Shown: positions 8,404 to 17,188 of the stretch, piece by piece
Numbering within the stretch: the stretch's first letter is position 1
How the letters are laid out: each line of letters begins with the position of its first letter
From: Chloroflexota bacterium
Lineage (GTDB): Bacteria; Chloroflexota; Anaerolineae; Aggregatilineales; Phototrophicaceae
DNA length: 64,000 nucleotides
Direction of reading: 5' to 3'
Assembly: GCA_016223085.1 (NCBI GenBank)
Contig: JACRPS010000003.1
Span: forward strand, 124,001-188,000
Notes under the pieces: generated by a model
What the model saw: the letters and a program-made list of their open reading frames with translations, nothing else
The model's database searches: none
What the model was told of the DNA's origin: nothing
Made by a program: the position numbers and the translations under genes

Positions 8404-9243
8404 TTACAGCTCAACCACTTCGCGGCGCTGGCTGGCGAGGGCCAGCACATTGCGGCGGTGAAGCTGCGGCGCGGCGCCGTTCAGCAAAATCCGGCTTTTG
8501 CCACAGCTTTCAATATCAATCGCTTCGAGCGCCTTTTCCGGCTCGGAACTGCGCAGCGCCCGGTCCACCGCCTCGCGCAATTTCGTTAAATAGCGTAAAT
8601 CCTCGTGGATTTTCTCTTCCACTTCCCCGCGCAGAATCACCTCGCCATGCCCCTGAATGACATGTTCGTAGTTGCCGTTGTGCAGGCTCTTGAGCGAGGC
8701 CACCAAGTCGTCGTAACTGCCATCCACAAAATACGGCAGCGGCATCAGCGTGTCCGCCGCGAACAGAGTCCGGTCTTCCTTGACATGGACGATAATGGAA
8801 TCCGGGCTGTGGCCAGGCGTGGACAGCAGCTGGAAGGTTTTCCCGCCCACGTGCAGGCACATCGTCCCGCCATCAAACACCAGATCAGGCAGCGCCACTT
8901 CAATCTCGCGCAGTTCCGGCGATGCCGCTTTGGCCTGCGCCAGGCTCCGCCGCCCGCGTTCTTCCAGCAGGTTACGGCAGCGGGCGTGGGCCACCACCCG
9001 TGCGCCGTTAAACAGGCACGTGCCGGTTGAATGATCGGCGTGGAAGTGGGTATTGATGACGTACCGCACGGTTGTTCCCAGCCGCGTTTCCACAAACCGT
9101 TTGATCGCAAGCGTTTCTTCCGGGTACGCCAGCGTGTCAATCACGACCGCGCCATCACTGGTGACAACCACGCCAGCCGTCACCTGGGCGTAGAGATCGC
9201 TGGTAAACACGTAAATATCGTCGGCAACTCGTTCTCGTTGCAT
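8404..9243 (-). CDS. Metallo-beta-lactamase-fold hydrolase
   Basis: 279 residues. The zinc-binding signature T-H-F-H-A-D-H is at about 65-71 (H66, H68, D70, H71), with further metal ligands likely at G-H-S-P-D (about 144) and G-H-G-E (about 199). The family includes glyoxalase II, quinoprotein relay hydrolases and others; the early Y-V-F-T-S-D-L-Y-A-Q-V-T-A-G stretch resembles SoxH/quinoprotein-relay members, but the substrate cannot be read from sequence. There is no signal peptide, so it is cytoplasmic. It lies 39 bp upstream of greA on the same strand. Confidence 0.87.
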   Translation of the reverse strand: MQRERVADDIYVFTSDLYAQVTAGVVVTSDGAVVIDTLAYPEETLAIKRFVETRLGTTVRYVINTHFHADHSTGTCLFNGARVVAHARCRNLLEERGRRSLAQAKAASPELREIEVALPDLVFDGGTMCLHVGGKTFQLLSTPGHSPDSIIVHVKEDRTLFAADTLMPLPYFVDGSYDDLVASLKSLHNGNYEHVIQGHGEVILRGEVEEKIHEDLRYLTKLREAVDRALRSSEPEKALEAIDIESCGKSRILLNGAAPQLHRRNVLALASQRREVVEL

Positions 9244-9339
9244 ATTATCTCAGGACGTACTCAGGCATGAACACCAGACGGGTGGCAGGTCAGTATAGTG
9301 ACTCGCCAGCCGAAAATCAAGATTTGACCCCGGCAGCCC

Positions 9340-9367
9340 TTGTGAGCCGACATAAGCCCGCTACAAT
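9340..9367 (+). promoter_or_regulatory. Sigma70-like promoter for the 9425 gene
   Basis: TTGTGA (9340-9345) and TACAAT (9362-9367), 16 bp apart, 58 bp before the start codon. CAGGAGAAGG before the ATG at 9425 is a strong ribosome binding site. Confidence 0.55.
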
Positions 9368-9424
9368 CAAACACGATTCCAATTCATAATCTTTATCTTA
9401 AATAATAATTCAGGAGAAGGCCCG

Positions 9425-11536
9425 ATGAAAAAACGTTGGTTACACCTTGCCATCATTGTCAGTTTTATGCTCGTCACCGCCCTTGCCACCGTTCAGGCGC
9501 AGGGGCAGCCGGTGTTCCGTATCGGTGTGCTGGACAGACCGCTGGGTGAGATTACCAAAGGCGCGTTCCTGGCAATTGAGGAGATCAACACCGGCGGCGG
9601 TGTTCAGGGTGCGGACGGCACATTCTTCCGGCTGGAACTGGTCGCGCAGCCGATTGCCAACTTCCAGACGGCGATCACGAATCTCAATCAGGCCGGTATC
9701 ATCGCGGTGCTGGGGCCGGAGGACAACGAAACCGTTCTGGACAACCTGAACCTGCTGCAATCGCTGAATGTGCCCGTGCTGACGCCGGCAACGGTGGATA
9801 CGCTGCTCGCCGCAGATACCTCTGGCCGCATCTTCCGTACCCGCGCGGCTGAAGTGCTGCGCGGGCGCGCCCTGGCCGATTACCTCATTAACGACTTGCA
9901 GGTACAGCGTATCGCCACCGTACAGCTTGGCTTTGACATTGACGTGACCGCCGGCGTGATTGGCTTTTCAGAAGCGGCCCGCGCGCTGGGTGTGCTGCCC
10001 CAACCGGCGCTGACGGTACAGGAACAGGCCAATATCCCGGCGACGCTGGCACAGATCATCCAGGCGAACCCGGAAATTGTGGTGATTTATGGCAATCCGG
10101 CGGAAGCCGGCAGCTTTTACGAGAGCCTGCGGCTGGCCGGCTGGTCGGGGCTAACAGCCTACAACGACACGGATGACCCGGCTTTCCGTGGGCCGGTTGC
10201 ACCGGAACGGCTGGCGAATCTCATCTCCACCACTACCTGGCCGTTCACCGCGCAGGACGAGGCCAGCAACTTCTTCCGCGAACGGTACATCTTTACGTTT
10301 GGCGAAGTGCCAGACGCGGTCGCCGCCGCCAGCTATGACGCCGTGTATCTACTGGCGGAAGCCATCCGCCGCCCCGGCGAACTGGTAAACAACCTGCTGG
10401 ACGTGGACAACGTCGCAGGCGTGCAGGGGATGTTAAACCCCGCCGAGTTAGGACGAGGCGAAACCAGCAACAACGTGGCGGTGGTGCAGCTTAACGCCTT
10501 TGGCGTGCCGCAGGTGCTGGCGCGCTTCCAGGGCACGGAACGGCTGGCGCCCGGCCAGGTTATCCCCGCCACGCCCACCCCGGCGGCAACCGCCACCCCA
10601 CAGGGGGTAGTCGCCACCATCACCCGCGCCATCCAGAACGTCCGCAGCGGGCCGGGTCTGGCCTACGACGTGATCGGCCAGCTGAACCAGGGCGATCAGG
10701 TGCCGGTGATCGGCGCGAATGTGGATTTCTCGTGGCTTGTCATCCAGTTCCGGGGGCAGCAGGGCTGGATTTCCCGTGCGATTCTGGACGTGTTTGGCGA
10801 CCTGAACACGCTGCCGATTGTGCAGCCGCCGCCCACGCCTACGCCGCTGCCCAGCCCAACCGTGCCGCCGCAGCCGGACATCGTGATTGATTCGGCCTTT
10901 GTTACACCGTCGCCGATCATCCCCGGCGTGCCGTTCACCGTCAGCGTCACCGTGCGTAACGCCGGCGGTGGCAATGCCGGGCAGTTCGCCATCGCGGCCA
11001 CCTTCCCGCCGAACAACGTCTATGCGTCGGCCATTGTGCCGGGTCTGCCCGCCGGTCAAAGCACGATTGTGAATCTGGTGGGGACGCTTGCCAACACCGG
11101 CTACTACTCGGTGGCGATTGTGGCTGACCTGAACAACGAAGTGGCGGAACTGAACGAAAACAATAACTCGTTTAACTTCAGCTATACCGTCAACCGGCCT
11201 ACCATTCGGCAGGCGTCACAGACGTTGAACCCCGGCGACACGCTTGATCTGGAAGGCAACGCTATTCAGGGGGATGTGAACTGGGACGCCAGCGCGTCCG
11301 CGCTGAACGCCATCTTCGGCGCGAAGATCGCCGTGCTGCCGAATGTCAATATCAGCACGATTCACTGGGATCTGCTCGACCCGAACGTGATTAACCAGAC
11401 CTCGATCCCGGTTGCCAGCCTGGTGCCCGGCACAACCATCGGCATCATCACGGCGGACGGCAATCGCGGCGTGATGCGCGTGGACAGCCTGAACAACAAC
11501 CAGCTCACCCTGTCGTTTATCGTGTTCCAGAAGTAA
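9425..11536 (+). CDS. Secreted SBP-SH3b-CARDB protein (receptor-like)
   Basis: 703 residues. A signal peptide (about 1-26, cut near V-Q-A-Q-G) precedes a type 1 periplasmic-binding domain like those of branched-chain amino acid transporters (about 28-365; I-G-V-L-D-R-P-L-G-E-I-T-K-G-A and A-V-L-G-P-E-D-N-E). Then come a Thr-Pro linker, a bacterial SH3 domain (about 397-457; N-V-R-S-G-P-G-L-A-Y-D), another Thr-Pro linker, a CARDB adhesion-type Ig domain (about 485-595) and an unidentified C-terminal domain. No ABC permease or ATPase genes are nearby. The fusion suggests a wall-bound ligand receptor or adhesin rather than a transporter component; that role is inferred. Confidence 0.85.
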   Translation: MKKRWLHLAIIVSFMLVTALATVQAQGQPVFRIGVLDRPLGEITKGAFLAIEEINTGGGVQGADGTFFRLELVAQPIANFQTAITNLNQAGIIAVLGPEDNETVLDNLNLLQSLNVPVLTPATVDTLLAADTSGRIFRTRAAEVLRGRALADYLINDLQVQRIATVQLGFDIDVTAGVIGFSEAARALGVLPQPALTVQEQANIPATLAQIIQANPEIVVIYGNPAEAGSFYESLRLAGWSGLTAYNDTDDPAFRGPVAPERLANLISTTTWPFTAQDEASNFFRERYIFTFGEVPDAVAAASYDAVYLLAEAIRRPGELVNNLLDVDNVAGVQGMLNPAELGRGETSNNVAVVQLNAFGVPQVLARFQGTERLAPGQVIPATPTPAATATPQGVVATITRAIQNVRSGPGLAYDVIGQLNQGDQVPVIGANVDFSWLVIQFRGQQGWISRAILDVFGDLNTLPIVQPPPTPTPLPSPTVPPQPDIVIDSAFVTPSPIIPGVPFTVSVTVRNAGGGNAGQFAIAATFPPNNVYASAIVPGLPAGQSTIVNLVGTLANTGYYSVAIVADLNNEVAELNENNNSFNFSYTVNRPTIRQASQTLNPGDTLDLEGNAIQGDVNWDASASALNAIFGAKIAVLPNVNISTIHWDLLDPNVINQTSIPVASLVPGTTIGIITADGNRGVMRVDSLNNNQLTLSFIVFQK

Positions 11537-11541
11537 TTCAC

Positions 11542-11630
11542 CTCACCCCCTGCCCCCTCTCCACAACGTGGAGAGGGGGTAAAGGCACAGTGAAGCTCCT
11601 CTCCATCATATGGAGAGGGGTTGGGGTGAG
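11542..11630. repeat. CTCACCCC...GGGGTGAG double-hairpin element
   Basis: An 89-bp inverted element between two convergent genes. The outer arms CTCACCCC and GGGGTGAG enclose two hairpins: a perfect 12-bp stem CCCCCTCTCCAC / GTGGAGAGGGGG with a 3-nt loop (11553-11579), and a 9-bp stem CCTCTCCAT / ATGGAGAGG. It may act as a bidirectional terminator. Similar 'CTCTCC' elements are dispersed in many genomes. Confidence 0.85.
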
Positions 11631-11632
11631 TC

Positions 11633-12766
11633 TCACGGTTTCAACTGCACCTCCAGCCAGGTCGTGCGGTTGGGATAGACATAGACGATCTGCTGGAAGC
11701 GCACGCGACCGTTATCGCTGACAGTGACGGTGTAATAATTTGCCGGCAGGTCGCCCAGCGTGAAGTTCTCGCCAAACACCGGATCGGGGTTGACACTGGT
11801 ATCGGCATATGAAAACGCATAGCGGCTGATGTCGGTGGACTTCACTTGCAGCGTAACATCGTAGAGCAAAGCGCCGCTGGCATCCGTCACACGCCCTGCC
11901 AGCGTGCCAAAACCCTGGAACGGGTAAATCCATAAATCGGGGTTCAGGGTGGCGCGGTAGCTGCGCGGGTCGCCGGCCCGCACTTCAAAATGCAGGTGCG
12001 GCCCAAACGCTACGCCTGTGCCGCCCACGATGCCAATCTGGTCGCCCTGGCGCACGGTTTGCCCCGGCTCCACGTCCACGCGCTGCATGTGCCCGTAGAG
12101 CGAAAACACCGGCTGCCCCGCCGACTGGAACGGGTGCTGAATCACCACCAGATTGCCATAATAATTGGTCGTCGGGCCGAACTGCTCCCCCGCGTCGCTG
12201 CCCGCGTAATACACCGTACCGTCAGCAGCCGCCAGCACCGGCGTGCCGCTGGGATTTTCCATATCTACCCCCAGGTGCACCTGCAAGCGCCCGCCGGAGG
12301 TATTGCCATACGGGTACGTCCGCGCAATCCAGTTCACGCCGCCGTCTGAAATCGGACGCCGCATCCGGTAATGATCGTCTATCTGCGTGGCAGCGTCGGG
12401 CGGCGGGGGTGTCCAGGTCGGCACCGGCGTATTGTTCGGGTCGCTGGCGGGGTCGGTGGGCGTGGCGGACGCAATCGGTGTGGGGGTGAGCGTGATCGTC
12501 GGCGTCAGCGTGATCGTCGGCGATAATGTCAGCGTCGGCGTTGGTGTGATCGTCGGTGTCACAGTCGGAGTCAGGGTGGCCGTTGGCGGCAGCGTTGGCG
12601 TGCGGCTGGGCAGCGGGTTGGCGGTTGGCACGGCAGTCGCGCCCTGCGCCACCGGCTGGGCAGCGTTGGCTGCCGGAATCGTCGCAGCAAACGGCGTCGC
12701 CGCCGGCGGCGACTGGCAGGCGGCAAGCGTGAAGATCAGCAGGAGTAACGGTAAACCTCGTTGCAT
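11633..12766 (-). CDS. M23-family peptidase lipoprotein
   Basis: 377 residues. The lipobox L-A-A-C places the lipidated Cys at 17. A Thr-Pro stalk (about 45-115) lifts the M23 domain (about 160-275) from the membrane. The LytM metal ligands are visible in H-L-G-V-D (His and Asp) and G-P-H-L-H-F-E-V, with Y-G-H-M as the further conserved His. M23 enzymes cut peptidoglycan peptide cross-links, or act as regulators when inactive; the ligands here look intact. The C-terminal 90 residues resemble a carboxypeptidase-regulatory Ig-like domain. The next gene upstream is the SH3b stalk protein 14 bp away, so they form an operon. Confidence 0.9.
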   Translation of the reverse strand: MQRGLPLLLLIFTLAACQSPPAATPFAATIPAANAAQPVAQGATAVPTANPLPSRTPTLPPTATLTPTVTPTITPTPTLTLSPTITLTPTITLTPTPIASATPTDPASDPNNTPVPTWTPPPPDAATQIDDHYRMRRPISDGGVNWIARTYPYGNTSGGRLQVHLGVDMENPSGTPVLAAADGTVYYAGSDAGEQFGPTTNYYGNLVVIQHPFQSAGQPVFSLYGHMQRVDVEPGQTVRQGDQIGIVGGTGVAFGPHLHFEVRAGDPRSYRATLNPDLWIYPFQGFGTLAGRVTDASGALLYDVTLQVKSTDISRYAFSYADTSVNPDPVFGENFTLGDLPANYYTVTVSDNGRVRFQQIVYVYPNRTTWLEVQLKP

Positions 12767-12780
12767 GTTTCCTGACTCGG

Positions 12781-14796
12781 TTAACGGTGGTCGTCATCAT
12801 CCACAAATGCCGGCGGTGGATTGGTTGGCCGCGCCTGCGCCGGGCGCTGGTTGGCAAGCTGCGCCAGCGTGCGTTCGTCAATCTCGCGGCCATTGTACTG
12901 CCGGTACAGCGCCGGGTTTGCCATCGGGTCAACGGCGTAGCGCCAGCGGCGGCTGCCGACTTCGCGCAGCACCGACCGGCACACCGAACAGCGCACGATA
13001 CGCCGGGCGCGCGGGATGCCCAGGAAGCGCTCCTGCCGCGTTTCAATGTGCAGGTCGCCCTGGTTGCACACCGGGCAGCGCCGCACGACGAAGCCGCCAG
13101 CATAACGTTCCATGCCGCGCAGCCCCAGCCAGTACAGCCCGGCATAACCCAGCACGACCACTAGCCCGGCTCCGCCAACCACTGCTTCCAGCGGTAGGCC
13201 GCCGCCGGATGGCGCGGCTGTCTGTGGCGTGAACGTGGCTGTGGGTGCGAGTCCGGCGACAACCGCCGGTGTTGGCGTCAGCGTTGCCGGAAGCGACGTT
13301 GCGCTTGGCCGGGCAGTATCCGTCGGGCGCGGCGCATCCGTTGCTGTATCACTCGGCACAGGCGTCCGGGTGGACGCGGGAGTCCGGGTTGCGGTCAGCG
13401 TCGGCGTATCGGTCGGCGCGACGGTAACGGTTGCCGTTGGTGGTTCAGTCGGCGCAGGCGTATCGGTTGGCGCAGGCGAAGGCGTCAATGTCGCTGTAGC
13501 CGTCGGCGTGAGGGTTGGCGTATTCGTTGGTCGCGGCGTCCGCGTCAGTGTGGGTTGCGGCGTGCGGGATGCGGACGGTGATACTGTTGGCAGCAGCGCC
13601 AGCGATTCCACCGTTACCTCCGGTCGTTCGGTCGGCACAACGGTGAATGTCGGCGTGTGTGTCGGTAGAGGTGTATTCGTCGGTGTCGCCGTCGCTGTAC
13701 TGGTTGTTGTTGGCGTGAACGAGGGTGTGTTTGTTGGTACAGGCGTATAAGTTGGCGTATCGGTCGCCGTGGGCGTGTTCGTTGGCGTATCCGTCGCCGT
13801 ACCGGTTGCCGTTAGCGTCAGCGTTGCAGTATCGGTCGCCGTCGGTGATGCCGTAGCGGATGGCGTCAGCGTCGCGGTCAGCGTGGGGGTATCACTCGGC
13901 GCGGCAGTTGGCGTCACGGTCGGCAGCGCCGTATCGGTCGGCGTGTCACTGGGACGAACAGTTGGGACGGTCGTCCGGGTGGGCGTGAACGAAGCGGTGC
14001 TGGTCGCCGTTGGCGTAAGCGTGGCAGTCAGCGTTGGCGTCGCGCTTGGTGTTCGGCTCGGCGTAACCGTAGCGGTCGGACTGGCCGTGAACGTCACCGT
14101 ATTCGTGGGCGTCGCTGATGCGGTCGCCGTAGCGGACGGTGTGTGGGTCGCCGTGAAGGTAGCCGAGGGTGTCAGGTTATCCGCCGCCACGACCGGCAGG
14201 CGATCCACGTCAATCACCCAGCGGGCTGTTTCGTAGACAATCCAGCCGAAACCCTCGCCCAGCCGAATCATCACCCAGGTGGAATCGCCATTGCGCGCCA
14301 CCGGCTCAATAACCGTTCCAGGCGCTAAATCGGTCAGCCGCAGATAGGTGCGCCCCGGCCCGGCGCGGACATACACGCTGCGCGCGCTGGTGCGGATCCA
14401 GTTGCCGGTGGGGGTTTCAGTCGGAAAAAATGGCGTAGCCGTGATGCGCCCCGGCACGGGCGACGGCGTCAGATTGGCCTCGTCCAGCACCGGCAGCGCG
14501 CCAATATTCTCCACCCAATCCACGAGATTGCGCTGCACCCAGCCAAAACCGCGATTGTAGCGGATGAGCACCCAGTCCCCGGCTTCGTTGCGATTGACCG
14601 GCACCACAATCCGCCCCTCGACCAGCCGCCCCACGTGCGGGTACTGCCGCCCTGGCCCACCGCGTACCACAACATCGGCTGCTACCACCCGGCTGACCGC
14701 CAGCGTTGGGGTAGGCGCCGCCGTCGGAATGGACTGCGCGTGTGTTTCCATTCCCCATAGCAGCACAACGGCCAGGATGAGCAGCAGACGTTTCAA
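12781..14796 (-). CDS. SH3b surface protein with long Thr-Pro stalk, membrane segment and zinc ribbon
   Basis: 671 residues from a TTG start at 14796; GAGGTG lies 4 nt before it and a signal peptide follows at once ([12 protein letters not shown]). Two bacterial SH3 domains (about 37-95 and 130-185; [10 protein letters not shown] and [10 protein letters not shown]) are followed by about 330 residues of Thr/Pro/Ala/Ser repeats. A membrane segment lies near 550-570 ([17 protein letters not shown]), then a C4 zinc ribbon (C-P-V-C and C-S-V-C) on the predicted cytoplasmic side. SH3b domains commonly bind cell-wall peptides. A wall-to-cytoplasm sensor or anchor is my inference. Confidence 0.85.
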   Translation of the reverse strand: MKRLLLILAVVLLWGMETHAQSIPTAAPTPTLAVSRVVAADVVVRGGPGRQYPHVGRLVEGRIVVPVNRNEAGDWVLIRYNRGFGWVQRNLVDWVENIGALPVLDEANLTPSPVPGRITATPFFPTETPTGNWIRTSARSVYVRAGPGRTYLRLTDLAPGTVIEPVARNGDSTWVMIRLGEGFGWIVYETARWVIDVDRLPVVAADNLTPSATFTATHTPSATATASATPTNTVTFTASPTATVTPSRTPSATPTLTATLTPTATSTASFTPTRTTVPTVRPSDTPTDTALPTVTPTAAPSDTPTLTATLTPSATASPTATDTATLTLTATGTATDTPTNTPTATDTPTYTPVPTNTPSFTPTTTSTATATPTNTPLPTHTPTFTVVPTERPEVTVESLALLPTVSPSASRTPQPTLTRTPRPTNTPTLTPTATATLTPSPAPTDTPAPTEPPTATVTVAPTDTPTLTATRTPASTRTPVPSDTATDAPRPTDTARPSATSLPATLTPTPAVVAGLAPTATFTPQTAAPSGGGLPLEAVVGGAGLVVVLGYAGLYWLGLRGMERYAGGFVVRRCPVCNQGDLHIETRQERFLGIPRARRIVRCSVCRSVLREVGSRRWRYAVDPMANPALYRQYNGREIDERTLAQLANQRPAQARPTNPPPAFVDDDDHR

Positions 14797-14851
14797 GGGA
14801 CACCTCGGCGCAGTATGGTAACACGAAGCGCGCTCATGCACCATAGCCCAT

Positions 14852-15529
14852 CTAGCCTGCCGTGATGCTGAACGAAACCGCCGGCTCGATTTTGCTCCCA
14901 TCGGCGGCCAACTCCACCGACCAGTTCCCGGCCTGGAACGGCACGTCTTCCGGCGTAATGAAGTACCACAGGCAGAAGTCAGTGGCATCCTGGTTCACCG
15001 TCCAGGTGTCGCTGTACACCACCTGTCCTTCGTAGCGCCACTCGACGCTCATCACCGTCCCGGCGCGGATGCTGGTCGCCCGTGTCGTCACGTAAATCCG
15101 GTCGGCGTCAGCAGTAAACTGTGTTTGCAGCCCATTGGCGCAGCCATCGGACTCGCGGATACTGCCGGTCACGCCGGTATTGATAAACGCCGGCGTGCCT
15201 GCCCCATCGGCGCTCATCATCTCCGGCATCGGCGACCCGGCCACCTCCGGCGCGCTGCCGACTGTTCGCCCCGGCGTTGGAGGGACCAGCACCCGCGCCG
15301 TCGCCAGTAGCTGCTGGTTGATGCTATTGGTTTCAGCGACCCGCGTTCCGGCGGCGTCAACCGTCGCTGCCAGCCGTTCCTGCTGTGCCTGCACGGTTTG
15401 AGCGATGGCCGTTGCTTCCGCCACGTAAGCCCCAGCTTCAGCTTGCAGCGTCGCCGGCATATCCGGTCGTTGCAGGGCCTGACACGCACCTAACACCAGC
15501 AGCAGCCCGCCGAGGATACCGATTCGCAT
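14852..15529 (-). CDS. Lipoprotein with coiled-coil N-terminus, function unknown
   Basis: 225 residues. The start at 15529 is chosen because AAGGTG precedes it and a lipoprotein signal follows ([14 protein letters not shown], Cys 16); the frame runs further upstream but without a plausible start. Residues 25-75 are Ala/Glu/Gln-rich and likely form a coiled coil. The C-terminal 110 residues look like a beta-sandwich ([22 protein letters not shown]). I do not recognise a family. It lies 55 bp upstream of the SH3b stalk gene on the same strand, so the three envelope genes 15529 to 11633 may be co-expressed. Confidence 0.78.
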   Translation of the reverse strand: MRIGILGGLLLVLGACQALQRPDMPATLQAEAGAYVAEATAIAQTVQAQQERLAATVDAAGTRVAETNSINQQLLATARVLVPPTPGRTVGSAPEVAGSPMPEMMSADGAGTPAFINTGVTGSIRESDGCANGLQTQFTADADRIYVTTRATSIRAGTVMSVEWRYEGQVVYSDTWTVNQDATDFCLWYFITPEDVPFQAGNWSVELAADGSKIEPAVSFSITAG

Positions 15530-15828
15530 CGTCACCTTACTCCATCTGAACACAGTAAGGACGAGGCAGACCTCGTCCAGCAGAATCTTAACCGTCTGGT
15601 ATAACCCGTTTTTATTATACCATTCGCCGACTCGTACCGGCGTGTAAAGGTCATTTAACCACCGGTATACACGGGATACCACCGGCTGCTGGTTCATCCC
15701 TTGTCTGCGGTCAATCTTCAACTTGTTGGCGCCAAAGCGCAAACTTGACCACCAGCGTAGAAACGCACCTGTGGTTTGTTTCACAATAGTGCCGACATCA
15801 CGGACACTTATGAAAGGAGCATCGTATC
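15530..15828. other. Divergent intergenic region (299 bp)
   Basis: Contains the promoter and leader hairpin of the minus-strand lipoprotein gene at its left side and the ribosome binding site of the plus-strand iron-binding gene (GAAAGGAGC before 15829). No further gene is supported: an open frame through it on the minus strand lacks a ribosome binding site and a family match. Confidence 0.7.
15559..15619 (-). promoter_or_regulatory. Extended -10 promoter and leader hairpin of the lipoprotein gene
   Basis: On the minus strand TGGTATAAT (TATAAT complement at 15614-15619) is an extended -10 box. The leader then holds a perfect 8-bp hairpin GGACGAGG-TCTG-CCTCGTCC (15578-15559), about 30 nt before the start codon. 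There is no T run after it, so it is more likely a stability or translation element than a terminator. Confidence 0.55.
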
Positions 15829-16836
15829 ATGCGTAGAAGTTGGTTTGGATTGCTACTGGGATGTGTCCTGCTGGCACTGATGCCGCTGGCAGCCAGCGCG
15901 CAGGAAGGCGAACGGCTGGTAGTGTATTCCGGGCGTACCGAAGGTCTGATCGGCCCGATTTTGCAGCAGTTTGTGGACGAAACCGGCGTGCAGTTGGACA
16001 TCCGCTACGGCGGCACGGCAGAGATGGCCGCGACCATTCTGGAAGAAGGGGACAACAGCCCGGCGGACGTGTTTATCGCCCAGGACGCGGGCGCACTCGG
16101 CGCGCTGGCCGCTGCCGGTCGCCTCAGCGCCCTGCCCTCGGACATTCTGGAGCGCGTGCCGTCCCAATATCAGTCATCGGAAGGGCTGTGGGTGGGTCTG
16201 TCGGGGCGGGCGCGCGTGCTGGTCTACAACACCAACCTGATTCAGCCGGAGGAACTGCCAGACTCCATTCTTGACCTGACCGCGCCCGAATGGCAGGGCC
16301 GCATCGGCTGGGCACCAACCAATGCTTCGCTCCAGGCCAACGTCACTGCCATGCGCCTGCTGCTGGGCGAGGACGCAACGCGCGACTGGCTGGAAGGCAT
16401 GGTTGCCAACGGTGCGGTCGCCTTTGAGAACAATGACAGCATCGTGCAGGCCGTCATCAACGGCGAAATCCCCGCCGGCCTGGTCAATCACTATTACGTG
16501 TTTGAGTTTAAGGAACAGTTCCCCGATGCGCCAATTGCCCTGCATCACTTTGCGGCGGGCGACGTGGGCGCGCTGGTGAACGTGGCTGGCGCGGGCGTGG
16601 TCAGCACCAGCCAGAACAAAGGACTGGCGCAGCGGCTCATCCTGTACCTGCTGGGTAAAAACGCGCAGACCTACTTTGCGAACACGACCGGCGAGTATCC
16701 TCTGATCGAAGGTGTGCCTGCCAACCCCCATGTCACGCCGCTCGATCAGGTACAGGGGCCGGAAATTGACCTCAGCCAGCTCAACGATTTGCAGACGACA
16801 CTTGATCTGATGCGCGACACCGGCGCGCTGCCCTAA
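15829..16836 (+). CDS. Iron(III) ABC transporter substrate-binding protein
   Basis: 335 residues with a signal peptide (about 1-24, ending A-S-A-Q-E). The mature start L-V-V-Y-S-G-R-T-E-G-L and the segments Y-G-G-T-A-E-M-A and P-A-D-V-F-I-A-Q-D match the FbpA/FutA family, which binds ferric iron outside the membrane. The usual C-terminal Tyr pair region is visible as N-H-Y-Y-V. No permease or ATPase gene adjoins, so the partner must be elsewhere. GAAAGGAGC is the ribosome binding site. A palindromic element and a tRNA gene follow. Confidence 0.9.
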   Translation: MRRSWFGLLLGCVLLALMPLAASAQEGERLVVYSGRTEGLIGPILQQFVDETGVQLDIRYGGTAEMAATILEEGDNSPADVFIAQDAGALGALAAAGRLSALPSDILERVPSQYQSSEGLWVGLSGRARVLVYNTNLIQPEELPDSILDLTAPEWQGRIGWAPTNASLQANVTAMRLLLGEDATRDWLEGMVANGAVAFENNDSIVQAVINGEIPAGLVNHYYVFEFKEQFPDAPIALHHFAAGDVGALVNVAGAGVVSTSQNKGLAQRLILYLLGKNAQTYFANTTGEYPLIEGVPANPHVTPLDQVQGPEIDLSQLNDLQTTLDLMRDTGALP

Positions 16837-16932
16837 CCGGCGGAAGGTGATACTATCATTGCCGTCTGTTCCGGCATTGCCCGGTTGCGGGTGGCTTTTC
16901 CCGGTCAACTTTGATAATCAGGTTCGGTTTAC

Positions 16933-16960
16933 GTAGGGACACGATATATCGTGTCCCTAC
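16933..16960. repeat. Palindromic element, family A (GATATATC core)
   Basis: Identical in sequence to the copy at 6231-6258. It lies between the iron-binding protein gene and tRNA-Arg. Confidence 0.92.
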
Positions 16961-17012
16961 AGAGGAGGTATAGCCGCACAATTTATCGCTTCTCCCGGCA
17001 GCAGAATCAGGC

Positions 17013-17041
17013 TTGCCCTGGCTGCAAATTTCTGTTAAGAT
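17013..17041 (+). promoter_or_regulatory. Promoter of tRNA-Arg
   Basis: TTGCCC (17013-17018) and TAAGAT (17036-17041) are 17 bp apart, which places the transcript start a few bases before the tRNA 5' end at 17053. Confidence 0.6.
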
Positions 17042-17052
17042 AATGCCAGAAT

Positions 17053-17124
17053 GTCCCTGTAGCTCAGTGGATAGAGCGCAGCCCTCCGGAGGCTGAAGCC
17101 CGAGTTCGAGTCTCGGCAGGGACG
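17053..17124 (+). tRNA. tRNA-Arg (anticodon CCG)
   Basis: The acceptor arms GTCCCTG / CAGGGAC pair perfectly. The D arm holds AGCTCAGTGGATAGAGC. The anticodon stem CAGCC / GGCTG encloses CTCCGGA, giving anticodon CCG for the CGG codon. The T arm CCGAG-TTCGAGT-CTCGG is standard. There is no variable-arm expansion and CCA is not encoded. A terminator follows at once. Confidence 0.96.
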
Positions 17125-17127
17125 CAC

Positions 17128-17151
17128 AACGGCGCTGACGCGCCGTTTTTT
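17128..17151 (+). terminator. Rho-independent terminator of tRNA-Arg
   Basis: The 8-bp stem AACGGCGC / GCGCCGTT with a 4-nt loop (TGAC) runs into six T residues, 4 bp after the tRNA. Confidence 0.92.
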
Positions 17152-17188
17152 GTTGTTCGGAAGCGGTAACGAGTGAACGCGTGGGCGG

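Noticed and set aside
13229-14236. Long plus-strand open frames rich in Val, Gly and Ser
   Set aside because: They are the antisense of the Thr-Pro repeat stalk encoded on the minus strand; repeat codons leave the opposite strand open. No ribosome binding site or family match.
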